Positions 1 to 6,788 of a stretch of DNA of 64,000 nucleotides are shown piece by piece. Each line of letters begins with the position of its first letter. The stretch's first letter is position 1. The notes beneath the pieces were generated by a model, which saw nothing but the letters and a program-made list of their open reading frames with translations, was not told the origin of the DNA and did not search any database. Made by a program: the position numbers and the translations under genes. The stretch is from an uncultured Collinsella sp. (GTDB lineage: Bacteria; Actinomycetota; Coriobacteriia; Coriobacteriales; Coriobacteriaceae), in contig CAAEDE010000005.1 in assembly GCA_900754525.1 (NCBI GenBank), forward strand, positions 1 through 64,000, given 5' to 3'.

Positions 1-86
1 ACAACATTGTCGCAGCCCCGACCCGCGGTCACGAGCGGGGGCTCCTGTCGTTTCCGTGCCCTCGGATTGGGTCATAGTGTCTGTCG
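1..86. mobile_element. terminal fragment of an IS110/IS1111-type element (window starts inside it)
   Basis: Bases 1-86 match 4852-4937, the non-coding tip beyond the transposase start of the intact element at 3404-4937, with only a few mismatches. The shared block includes the subterminal motif CGGATTGGGTCAT (63-75) and ends at CTGTCG, after which the two loci diverge. The orientation is the same, so a second copy lies to the left of the window with only this end visible. It shows that the element is present in at least two copies. Confidence 0.8.
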
Positions 87-109
87 TATGCTCAACCTAC
101 GTCATTACC

Positions 110-142
110 ATGGTCCATTAGGGACGGAGGAAAACGGACCAT
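110..142. repeat. small GGGAC-loop hairpin downstream of def
   Basis: ATGGTCC (110-116) pairs with GGACCAT (136-142) around a loop containing GGGACGG. It lies between the IS end and the deformylase stop codon, so it may help terminate def. It shares the GGGAC loop with other hairpins in the window (near 4990, 14900, 29020, 51400 and 59590). Confidence 0.5.
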
Positions 143-160
143 TTTCCTTGACTCGCGGAA

Positions 161-571
161 CTATATAACGACGCCGTTGCAGTGGTCGATTTCGTGTTGG
201 ATGATCTCGGCGGTGTAGCCCGAGAAGTTTTTGATGCGGTGGACAAAGTTCTCGTCCAAATACTCAACCTTAATGCGGCGATAGCGGGTACAGGGACGCT
301 CGCCGGTCAGCGAGAGGCATCCTTCGCTCGTCTGATAGGCGTTGACCTGCTCAAGAATTTGAGGGTTGTACATCAGGAGCACCCTGTTGCCGTCCTTTAC
401 GCAGATGATGCGTTTACGCACGCCGATCATGTTGGCGGCGAGGCCCACGCACTCGCGCTCATGCTCGTGGAGTGTATCCAGGAGATCCTGCCCGGTCGCG
501 GCATCGTCGGGTCCCGCGTCTTCGGAAGGCAGACGCAAAAAGAACTCGGATTTCATGATGGGCTTAATCAT
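161..571 (-). CDS. def: peptide deformylase (motif I glutamine replaced by asparagine)
   Basis: Predicted metal-dependent hydrolase that removes the formyl group from the N-terminal methionine of new proteins in the cytoplasm. The 136-residue product carries motif II EGCLSL, whose Cys is a metal ligand, and motif III QHEIDH with the two metal His and the catalytic Glu near the C-terminus. Motif I reads GLAANMIG, so the usual glutamine of GxGxAAxQ is Asn. The protein is shorter than typical 150-180-residue deformylases. The ATG at 571 was chosen because GAGGAG lies just upstream; the frame stays open to 787 but the extension looks non-coding. It is divergent from the MFS gene. The family is clear; full activity is less certain because of the motif I change. 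Confidence 0.85.
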   Translation of the reverse strand: MIKPIMKSEFFLRLPSEDAGPDDAATGQDLLDTLHEHERECVGLAANMIGVRKRIICVKDGNRVLLMYNPQILEQVNAYQTSEGCLSLTGERPCTRYRRIKVEYLDENFVHRIKNFSGYTAEIIQHEIDHCNGVVI

Positions 572-776
572 GGCGGGCTCCTCATGTCTTATGCTTTCGT
601 GGACTTTTAATAATAGCGCGGAAGGAAAGCTGTGCGTCCGCGTTACAATCTTTCGACGTTGGACCATGTTGCCAGATTCGTCGTGTACGGCGTCTGGCGT
701 AAGTCTAGGGCTCATTTTTCGCCCTGGACTGTTCCTCTGGGGCGATGCGACTGTCGTTCCAAGAGGAAGGAAATGC

Positions 777-2192
777 ATGGGGAGCAAATCTCAGCAACAA
801 GTTCAAGTAACGCCATCGGCCACTGCGGCGATTCTCGTCGTAATGTATATTGCAGCCTTTGTCGCCGCGTTTAACGAGAACATCATTAACGTGGCGTTGC
901 ACGACATTATGGCGGCCTTTTCGGTGAGTGCCACCACGGCACAGTGGCTCGTCTCGGGCTACATGATCGTGACGTCGATCTTTACGGCCGTCATGGCCTT
1001 CCTGTCCGGCCGTTTCTCGACGCGCAAGCTGCTGTTTTTCGCATGCGGATGCATGGTCGCCGGCGAAGTCCTGTGCCTGGTCGCTCCGTCGTTTAGCGTT
1101 TTGCTGCCAAGTCGTATTTTGCAGGCTGCGGGATCGGGCATCTTGTTCCCGCTCATGATGAACGTGGTGCTGTCTTGCGCCCCGCGCGAGAAGCTTGGTC
1201 TGTATCTGAGTCTGGGCGGTGCCTGCATTACGCTGGGGCCGGCGTTTGGACCCGTGATCAGCGGTCTTATGTGCACGTTATTCGGCTGGAGGGCGGTGTT
1301 CGTAGTGCCGCTGGTGGGCGGTATTGTGGTCGCTGCGGCGGGCGTTAAGCTTGTTCAGAATGTCGGAGAGCGTTCGAACACCACGCTCGATATTCTGTCG
1401 GTTGTTTTGCTCGCCGCCGGTATTACGGCATTTGTATATTCCGTAGGCGAGTTCTCGGTCAATCTGATTGCCGGTATCGTGGCGCTTTTCGCCGCCGTTG
1501 TGCTGCTCGGCCTGTTTGCGGCCCGCCAGCTCAAGCTCGAGCATCCGGTGCTTAACGTGCGTCCCATGGCGAGCGTTCGTTTTTGGCCTGCGTGTCTGCT
1601 TGTGGTGGTGTCGATGATGACGACGTTCTCGATGAGCGTTTTGTTGCCGCTCTATTTTGAGGGCGCATACGGCATGACCGCCCTTGTTGCGGGCTTGCTC
1701 ATTTTGCCGGCGATTGCCTGCAATGCCGTGACCTCGATTGTGGGCGGACGCGTGATGGACGCCCGTGGCGCATGGCCGCTGCTGCCGGTCGGCTTTGCCC
1801 TGATCGCCGTGGGGCAGACTGCCATCTCGATGACGGCGGCAAGCATGAACATCGGCGTCGTCGTGGCGCTGACCGTTATGGTGTATGCCGGAGTCGGCCT
1901 GGTGCTGAGCCCCTCGCAGACGGCCGGCTTGGAGACGCTGCCTGCCGCTGAGCATCCTCACGGAACGGCATTGCTCAACACGTGGAATATGATTGCCGCA
2001 TCGTTTGGCCCGTCGCTGTTTATCGGTCTGCTCTCGAGTTCTGCGGCGACTGCCGGTGTCACTGGCGTTGCGACGGACGTTGCCCAGGCGATTGGATTTG
2101 CAGCTGCCGTGCGCGTGGCGGCTGTGATTGCCGTGGTCGGGTTCGTGACGTCGCTGGTGTACGCTCGTCGCGAGTCGCACATGTCGCATTAA
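777..2192 (+). CDS. MFS drug:H+ antiporter, DHA2 (EmrB/QacA-like)
   Basis: Integral membrane exporter of 471 residues with about 14 hydrophobic segments, as in the DHA2 family of proton-driven multidrug efflux pumps. The N-terminal region has the typical antiporter start (FNENIINVALHDI), then TAQWLVSGYMI and a loop LSGRFSTRKLL equivalent to the MFS motif A. A second conserved stretch, ACITLGPAFGPVISG, resembles the antiporter motif C (gxxxGPxxGG). The start at 777 follows AGAGGAAGGA; upstream in-frame ATGs overlap def antisense and lack a ribosome site. Substrate cannot be told from sequence. No TetR- or MarR-type regulator is adjacent, so regulation is unknown. Confidence 0.85.
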   Translation: MGSKSQQQVQVTPSATAAILVVMYIAAFVAAFNENIINVALHDIMAAFSVSATTAQWLVSGYMIVTSIFTAVMAFLSGRFSTRKLLFFACGCMVAGEVLCLVAPSFSVLLPSRILQAAGSGILFPLMMNVVLSCAPREKLGLYLSLGGACITLGPAFGPVISGLMCTLFGWRAVFVVPLVGGIVVAAAGVKLVQNVGERSNTTLDILSVVLLAAGITAFVYSVGEFSVNLIAGIVALFAAVVLLGLFAARQLKLEHPVLNVRPMASVRFWPACLLVVVSMMTTFSMSVLLPLYFEGAYGMTALVAGLLILPAIACNAVTSIVGGRVMDARGAWPLLPVGFALIAVGQTAISMTAASMNIGVVVALTVMVYAGVGLVLSPSQTAGLETLPAAEHPHGTALLNTWNMIAASFGPSLFIGLLSSSAATAGVTGVATDVAQAIGFAAAVRVAAVIAVVGFVTSLVYARRESHMSH

Positions 2193-2344
2193 TGTGTGCA
2201 CATAGATTCTGCAGCTAGATTGGATGGCGACACCATAAACTAATGGACGTTTTGCCGAGAGGCATGAATGTTTAAAGCGCAAAGAGTGCGCGACGGGCCC
2301 CGCGAATGGGGCGATGATGCCCGAGAGGGCCAAGAAGGAGTCTC

Positions 2345-3256
2345 ATGTCCGAGAACGAAGAGATCATGAACGAGACCGAGAACGAGACCATGGCTGCCGA
2401 GGTCGAGGCAGTCGAGACCGTGGAGACCGAAGCTGCCGAGGTTGAGGCCGTTGATGAGGTTTCCGCCGAGGAGGAGGCCGAGGTTGTCGAGGCCGCCGTT
2501 GATTACGATGACGAAGAGCTGATGGACAAGATGCAGAAGGCCGCCCGCCTGCTGCGTAGCCGTCGCTTTGCTATTTCCAAGGAGGAGGAGGCCAAGGCCG
2601 AGCGCATGGCGAACATCGAGCGCGCCATCAAGCTTCTTGACCTCAAGCCCAAGATGGAGCAGAAGGAAATGTCCGACCTGCTGGGCATGCGCCTTCGTGA
2701 GCTCGATGGCCTGATGGCCGAGGCCGAGGCTGCCGATCTGGTCGGCCGCATCGACGACGCCGAGGGCGATATGCGCAAGATCGTCGTCTTCGCTGCCGAG
2801 GATGCCGCTGAGGGCCTGGTCGAGCTTGCCAACAAGAAGGAGAAGCTCCTGCCCGAGCTTTCTTACGAGGAGGCCACCGAGCTGATGGCCGCTCTCGATA
2901 AGGTTATCGCTCCGCTCGTCGCCATGGGCCTGGACGAGGACCGCGGTCCTCGCGGCGGCCGTGACGATCGCGGTGGCCGTGGCGGCGACCGTGGCGGTCG
3001 CGGCGGCTTTGGTGATCGCGGTGGCCGTGGCGGCGACCGTGGCGGTCGCGGTGGCGATCGCGGTGGCCGCGGCGGCTTTGGTGACCGCGGCGGCGACCGT
3101 GGCGGTCGCGGCGGCTTTGGCGGCAACCGTGGTGGCTATGGCGATCGCGGTGGCAACCGTGGCGGCTTCGGCGGCAACCGTGGTAACGACCGCGGCGGTC
3201 GCGGTGGCGACCGTGGCGGCCGCAACGGTGGCGGCTTCCGCGGCAACCGCTTCTAA
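2345..3256 (+). CDS. winged-helix (MarR-like) protein with long RGG/Gly-Arg-rich tail
   Basis: Three-part protein of 303 residues. Residues 1-60 are strongly acidic (Glu/Ala/Val-rich). Residues about 60-200 are helical with a probable winged helix-turn-helix (NIERAIKLLDLKPKMEQKEM followed by SDLLGMRLRELDGLMAEAEA). Residues about 200-303 are almost wholly Gly, Arg, Asp and Phe in RGG, RGGF and GDRGG units, encoded by near-identical codon blocks. RGG tails bind RNA and promote condensation in eukaryotic proteins and in some bacterial DEAD-box helicases. By inference this is a nucleic-acid-binding protein; its target is unknown. The start follows AAGAAGGAG. It is monocistronic, between the MFS gene and a hairpin at 3261. 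Confidence 0.8.
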   Translation: MSENEEIMNETENETMAAEVEAVETVETEAAEVEAVDEVSAEEEAEVVEAAVDYDDEELMDKMQKAARLLRSRRFAISKEEEAKAERMANIERAIKLLDLKPKMEQKEMSDLLGMRLRELDGLMAEAEAADLVGRIDDAEGDMRKIVVFAAEDAAEGLVELANKKEKLLPELSYEEATELMAALDKVIAPLVAMGLDEDRGPRGGRDDRGGRGGDRGGRGGFGDRGGRGGDRGGRGGDRGGRGGFGDRGGDRGGRGGFGGNRGGYGDRGGNRGGFGGNRGNDRGGRGGDRGGRNGGGFRGNRF

Positions 3257-3260
3257 TTGG

Positions 3261-3288
3261 GTTACGCGGTTTTACCAAACCGCGTAAC
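3261..3288 (+). terminator. hairpin after the RGG-protein gene
   Basis: GTTACGCGGTTT (3261-3272) and AAACCGCGTAAC (3277-3288) form a perfect 12-bp stem with a 4-base loop, 5 bases after the stop codon. There is no clear U-tract, so termination efficiency is uncertain. Confidence 0.6.
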
Positions 3289-3301
3289 GGCTCGACGCTG
3301 C

Positions 3302-3399
3302 AAACGCCCCTAAGCGGCAATCTGCCTTTCAATCGTCGGGCATGGCCAGAAGGCCTATGCCCTCCTCTTTCAAGGCACATTGCTCGCTTAGGAGCGTTT
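3302..3399. repeat. 98-base long imperfect palindrome next to the IS end
   Basis: The outer arms 3302-3328 and 3372-3399 pair over about 27 positions with two mismatches and one bulge, starting AAACGC and ending GCGTTT. A second hairpin is nested inside at 3338-3362 (GGGCATGGCC with GGCCTATGCCC, loop AGAA). Nothing in it looks coding. It ends a few bases before the left inverted repeat of the IS (3407), so it could be the structured target the element inserted beside, or a REP-like element or structured RNA. Confidence 0.6.
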
Positions 3400-3420
3400 T
3401 CGCTCATATGACCCAATCCG

Positions 3421-3681
3421 CTGTCAAGAGCCACAATGGCCCCGCCGACCGCTTGCAATCGGTCGGCGGGGCCTGCCGTTAACCCGTCCCGGTCCGCCCC
3501 CGGCATGTCGTCGACGCCCTCGGCTCAGTCTCATATCCGCGGATACCGTTCTGTCGGCCCGCACTCCATTCCTTCGGCGGGGTTCCCCAAGTCTGTCGAG
3601 GCGCATGCGGAGGGCTCCGCGCGCACAGCGAAATAGGGGGTGTCCCCGAAGGCCGCCCGGCTCGCCGGGACGGGGCTATGT
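3421..3681 (-). ncRNA. candidate bridge/seek RNA region of the IS1111-like element
   Basis: This 261-base non-coding segment lies between the transposase stop and the inverted repeat. In IS1111-group elements the guide RNA that pairs with target and donor DNA is encoded downstream of the recombinase, which would place it here on the minus strand. A perfect 14-bp stem with an 8-base loop (3438-3451 with 3460-3473) is visible. The RNA boundaries and guide loops cannot be fixed from one copy. Confidence 0.35.
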
Positions 3682-4803
3682 CTATTCCGCGCCCTCCCGG
3701 CACATCATGCCGAGGGCCCAGAGCCACCTCACGAGCTCGGCCGCGGTGGCCGCGTTGGCCTTCGCCGCGGGCATGCCGCGGGCGAGCATCTCCTCGCGCC
3801 GCCGCAGGAGCCGCTCGGACCCCTTCCTCCCGTGCATCCTTATCTCGAGGGGTACGCCCGTGTCCCTCGGCATGAGCTTCGGCTGGTGCCGCGCCGCGGC
3901 GTAGCACCATGAGCCCTCAACGGCCAGCTTCCTCACGAGCGCGTTGCCCGCACCGCTGATGCCTCCGAGCCGCACGGAGTCGCCACTCGACCTCTGACTC
4001 GGCGCGAGGCCGAAATGGGCCGTGACCTGCCTTCCGGAACGGAACCTCGTGAAGTCGCCGACCTCGGCCGAGAAGGCTGCGGCCAGCGCGAAGGCGCAGC
4101 CCTTGATCGACTGGAGGGCGGCCGCCTCCGCGGCGATCGGGCTGGCATCCACGGCTGCCCTGTACTCGGAGAGCAGGTCCGCCCGGGCCTCCGCCGCGGC
4201 CTCGACCTCGTTCCTCAGGGCGGCGAGCGTCCGAACCCCGCCATCGCCCTCCGGCCTGACCTTGTCGAGCCACCTCAGGAAGTCGTAGGTCCAGTACTTC
4301 CTCGGGTTGCCGGCGGGCGTGGTGCCGCCGTAGACGAACCCCCGCCTTGCGAGGAAGGCGAGCAGCCGCTGCTTGGCGGTCGCCAGGCGCGCGGTCGCCC
4401 CGTCGTAGGCGCCGGCGAGGTCCCTGATGCCCTCGACCTCGGGGGAGGGGACCCATACGGGGGAGATGTCGTGGGCGAGTATCGCCTTGGCCATCCTGGC
4501 GGCGTCGTTCCTGTCGTTCTTGGAGGCCGAGTCGGCGGCCGACCTGGGGATCTTCGAGACCGCGGCGACGGCGCACTCGACGCCGAGCCCGGCGAGCTCC
4601 CTCTGCGGGGCGAAGCCGAGGTAGCCGCTCTCGTAGGCCGCGAGCGAAGGTCCCGGGAACCCATCCATCCACCCGGCGATCTCGCCCCAGGGGTTGCCGG
4701 GGAACCTCCTCGTCACGGCCTCGCCCGTCTCCGCGTCGAGCGCGCAGACGGTGGTCGACCTCGGGTGGACGTCCATCCCGAACGCGGTAGAATACTTTGG
4801 CAT
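3682..4803 (-). CDS. IS110-family transposase/recombinase (DEDD RuvC-like plus Tnp_20)
   Basis: A 373-residue recombinase. The N-terminal RuvC-like DEDD domain shows FGMDVH (first Asp, about residue 11), YESG (Glu about 58) and KNDRNDAARMA (the two Asp about 98-101). A middle helical region follows. The C-terminal Transposase_20 domain has SIKGCAFALAAAF and GGISGAGNALVRKL, with the region of the conserved serine. Length and order match intact IS110 transposases and no frameshift is visible, so it is probably functional. The ATG at 4803 is preceded by GGGAGG in the tip of the element. The frame is rich in shadow ORFs on both strands because of very high GC. Confidence 0.92.
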   Translation of the reverse strand: MPKYSTAFGMDVHPRSTTVCALDAETGEAVTRRFPGNPWGEIAGWMDGFPGPSLAAYESGYLGFAPQRELAGLGVECAVAAVSKIPRSAADSASKNDRNDAARMAKAILAHDISPVWVPSPEVEGIRDLAGAYDGATARLATAKQRLLAFLARRGFVYGGTTPAGNPRKYWTYDFLRWLDKVRPEGDGGVRTLAALRNEVEAAAEARADLLSEYRAAVDASPIAAEAAALQSIKGCAFALAAAFSAEVGDFTRFRSGRQVTAHFGLAPSQRSSGDSVRLGGISGAGNALVRKLAVEGSWCYAAARHQPKLMPRDTGVPLEIRMHGRKGSERLLRRREEMLARGMPAAKANAATAAELVRWLWALGMMCREGAE

Positions 4804-4963
4804 GGGAGCCTCCCAAACTCGTTGCGGCGCGGCTGCGCCTATGGCACTTCGACATCATTGTCGCAGCCCCGACCCGCGGTCACGAGCGGGGGCTCCTGCC
4901 TTTTCAGTGCCCTCGGATTGGGTCATAGTGTCTGTCGGCATCAAAACATCGGTGTTGTCGAAG

Positions 4964-5030
4964 TAGTCATTGGGTAGTCATTGGGGACGTTCTTAAATGA
5001 CTAGTCATCGGGGACGTTCTTAAACGACTA
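4964..5030. repeat. tandem GGGGACGTTC-loop hairpins
   Basis: A partial TAGTCATTGGG unit is followed by two full units at 4975-5003 and 5002-5030. In the first, TAGTCATT pairs with AATGACTA around the loop GGGGACGTTCTTA; the second has the same loop and a stem with one mismatch. It begins about 27 bases beyond the IS end, in the gap before pdxT. The GGGAC loop links it to similar palindromes elsewhere in the window. Confidence 0.65.
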
Positions 5031-5037
5031 CATAGCA

Positions 5038-5103
5038 TGAGAGTGGATAATCTCCCGGTTTGAGCCTGCATCCAAGTTCAAAGTGGGAGATTATTCACTC
5101 TCA
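5038..5103. repeat. 20-bp-stem palindrome downstream of pdxT
   Basis: TGAGAGTGGATAATCTCCC (5038-5056) pairs with GGGAGATTATTCACTCTCA (5085-5103) with one mismatch, around a loop of about 28 bases. It sits after the pdxT stop on the minus strand. It could act as a terminator or be a REP-like mobile palindrome. The whole 4804-5144 gap holds only the IS tip, the hairpins at 4964-5030 and this element. Confidence 0.6.
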
Positions 5104-5144
5104 TTTGTTATGTGTCCGAAAACCCACGCTCGTTTCTACTCCGC

Positions 5145-5732
5145 CTACATTTGTAGGAACAGTTCGTGGAGGCGGGTGTCTTCGTCGAGTTCGGGGTGGA
5201 AGGTTACGCCGAGCTGGTTGTCTTGGCGGGCGGCGACGATGCGGCCATCGACTTCGGCCAGGGCCTTGGCATTGCCGTGCACTTCGACGATGCGGGGCGC
5301 GCGGATAAACGTCAGCGGCACTTCACCGTCGATGCCGGCTACCTGTCCCTTGGTTCGAAAGCTGCCGAGCTGTCTGCCGTAGGCATTGCGCTCGACAAGT
5401 ACATCCATGGTTGCCAAACGCGGCGTGCCCTTATCGTCATGGGCGGCAAGGTCGTGAGCCAGCAGAATCAGGCCGGCGCAGGTGCCCAGGACGGGCATGC
5501 CTTCAGCGATACGGGCACGAAGCTCCTCGAGCATGCCCAACTCATCAAGCAGCTTCCCTTGAACGGTAGACTCGCCGCCGGGAAGTACCAGACGGTCAAA
5601 GTTCTGCTTTAAATCAGCCGCCTGCCTCAGCTCAATACAACGTGCGCCCAGCTCCGACAGCCTCGCCTCGTGCTCGGCAAAAGCGCCTTGGACCGCCAGC
5701 ACGGCGACCGTCTGGTCTGCATAATCGCTCAT
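5145..5732 (-). CDS. pdxT: pyridoxal 5'-phosphate synthase glutaminase subunit PdxT
   Basis: Class I-type glutaminase of 195 residues that hydrolyses glutamine and channels ammonia to PdxS in the deoxyxylulose-independent PLP pathway. Visible motifs are AVQGAFAEH at the N-terminus, LPGGEST (oxyanion region), the nucleophile Cys85 in GTCAGL, and the His-Glu pair in FHPELDED near residue 180. Length matches the family. The start follows AAAGGATCG. It lies 20 bases downstream of pdxS in the same direction, so the two are co-transcribed and probably form the usual 12+12 complex. Confidence 0.96.
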   Translation of the reverse strand: MSDYADQTVAVLAVQGAFAEHEARLSELGARCIELRQAADLKQNFDRLVLPGGESTVQGKLLDELGMLEELRARIAEGMPVLGTCAGLILLAHDLAAHDDKGTPRLATMDVLVERNAYGRQLGSFRTKGQVAGIDGEVPLTFIRAPRIVEVHGNAKALAEVDGRIVAARQDNQLGVTFHPELDEDTRLHELFLQM

Positions 5733-5752
5733 GTGCGATCCTTTCTGCTGGA

Positions 5753-6643
5753 CTAGCGCCCGCGCTCCTCCATGATAATCTCGATCTCGTCGGCGTTGAT
5801 GCCCACCATAGCCTCGCCCAGGTCCTCCGAAAGCTCGGCGATGAGCTTGGCATCGGTGAAGTTTGCCACGGCCTTGACGATGGCTGCGGCGCGCTTGGCA
5901 GGGTCGCCACTCTTAAAGATGCCCGAGCCGACAAAGACACCCTCGGCGCCCAGCTGCATCATCAGCGCGGCGTCGGCGGGGGTCGCTACGCCGCCGGCGG
6001 CAAAGTTCACCACGGGAAGCTTGCTCGTGGCATGAACCTCGCGTACCAGCTCGACCGGAACCTGCAGTTGCTTGGCTGCCTCAAAGAGCTCATCATCGCG
6101 CAGGGCAACAACGTCGCGGATTTGCTTTTGGATCTTGCGCATGTGACGCACAGCCTGAACGACGTCGCCCGTGCCCGGCTCGCCCTTGGTGCGAATCATC
6201 GTGGCGCCTTCGGCAACACGGCGCAACGCCTCGCCCAGGTCGCGGGCACCGCAGACAAACGGGACGTCAAACTGGGTCTTGTCAATGTGGTAGACATCGT
6301 CGGCGGGGGAGAGAACCTCGGACTCGTCGATGTAATCGATCTCGATGGCCTGCAGGACCTGCGCCTCGACAATGTGACCGATGCGGCACTTGGCCATGAC
6401 GGGGATGGAGACGGCCTCTTGAATGCCCTTGATCATCTTGGGGTCACTCATGCGCGACACGCCGCCCGCGGCACGGATGTCGGCCGGGATGCGCTCGAGT
6501 GCCATGACGGCGCAGGCACCTGCCTCTTCGGCGATGCGTGCCTGCTCGGGCGTGGTGACGTCCATGATGACGCCGCCCTTGAGCATCTGCGCGAGCTCGC
6601 GATTGAGTTTGACGCGATCGGCCTTGCTGGTCTGTTCTGCCAT
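5753..6643 (-). CDS. pdxS: pyridoxal 5'-phosphate synthase lyase subunit PdxS
   Basis: TIM-barrel synthase of 296 residues that condenses ribose 5-phosphate, glyceraldehyde 3-phosphate and ammonia into PLP. Typical blocks are visible: [40 protein letters not shown], the lysine-containing VMAKCRIGH, the Asp/Glu-rich [19 protein letters not shown] and the phosphate-binding [13 protein letters not shown]. The start at 6643 was preferred over in-frame ATGs at 6664 and 6685 because GGGAGC lies a few bases upstream and MAEQ is a normal PdxS beginning. It is first in the pdxS-pdxT operon and divergent from pdxR. Confidence 0.96.
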   Translation of the reverse strand: MAEQTSKADRVKLNRELAQMLKGGVIMDVTTPEQARIAEEAGACAVMALERIPADIRAAGGVSRMSDPKMIKGIQEAVSIPVMAKCRIGHIVEAQVLQAIEIDYIDESEVLSPADDVYHIDKTQFDVPFVCGARDLGEALRRVAEGATMIRTKGEPGTGDVVQAVRHMRKIQKQIRDVVALRDDELFEAAKQLQVPVELVREVHATSKLPVVNFAAGGVATPADAALMMQLGAEGVFVGSGIFKSGDPAKRAAAIVKAVANFTDAKLIAELSEDLGEAMVGINADEIEIIMEERGR

Positions 6644-6788
6644 GGTTGCTCCCTTGGTTGGCATGTGCATTGCTTGACGGAACATCCTATCGGGGAGCTG
6701 GGTATGGCGAAATACTCAGTTTTCGAGATAATAATAAGGTTAGCTTAATACCAGATTGAACAGCTCGATAAGGTCAGGTGGCAAACTC
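6644..6788. promoter_or_regulatory. divergent pdxS / pdxR control region
   Basis: The 145-base gap between the divergent pdxS and pdxR starts is clearly AT-rich around 6716-6750 (for example TTTCGAGATAATAATAAGG), unlike its surroundings. Promoters for both directions must lie here. MocR-type PdxR proteins bind such divergent regions and sense PLP. No operator repeat could be assigned with confidence. Confidence 0.5.

Larger units (their letters stand above)
3404..4937 (-). mobile_element. complete IS110-family element, IS1111-like
   Basis: A DEDD transposase gene is bracketed by subterminal 14-bp perfect inverted repeats, TATGACCCAATCCG at 3407-3420 and its complement at 4914-4927. Subterminal inverted repeats and a long non-coding stretch downstream of the transposase (3421-3681) are traits of the IS1111 group of IS110 elements. 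The outer limits are uncertain by several bases: the right limit is the last base shared with the second copy at window position 86, and the left limit allows a few bases beyond the repeat. No target duplication is visible, as expected for this family. Confidence 0.8.

Noticed and set aside
366..776. N-terminal extension of the MFS protein
   Set aside because: It overlaps peptide deformylase antisense, has no ribosome site, and the ATG at 777 follows AGAGGAAGGA.
2940..3250. Apparent short tandem repeats, considered as a CRISPR array
   Set aside because: They are in-frame RGG codon repeats without unique spacers.
2904..3506. Antisense Arg/His-rich ORFs across the RGG tail
   Set aside because: They are mirror images of the Gly/Arg codon repeats and have no start signals or family match.
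3917..4977. Several long ORFs on both strands inside the IS element
   Set aside because: All overlap the transposase with DEDD motifs and have Arg/Gly/Pro-rich shadow compositions.
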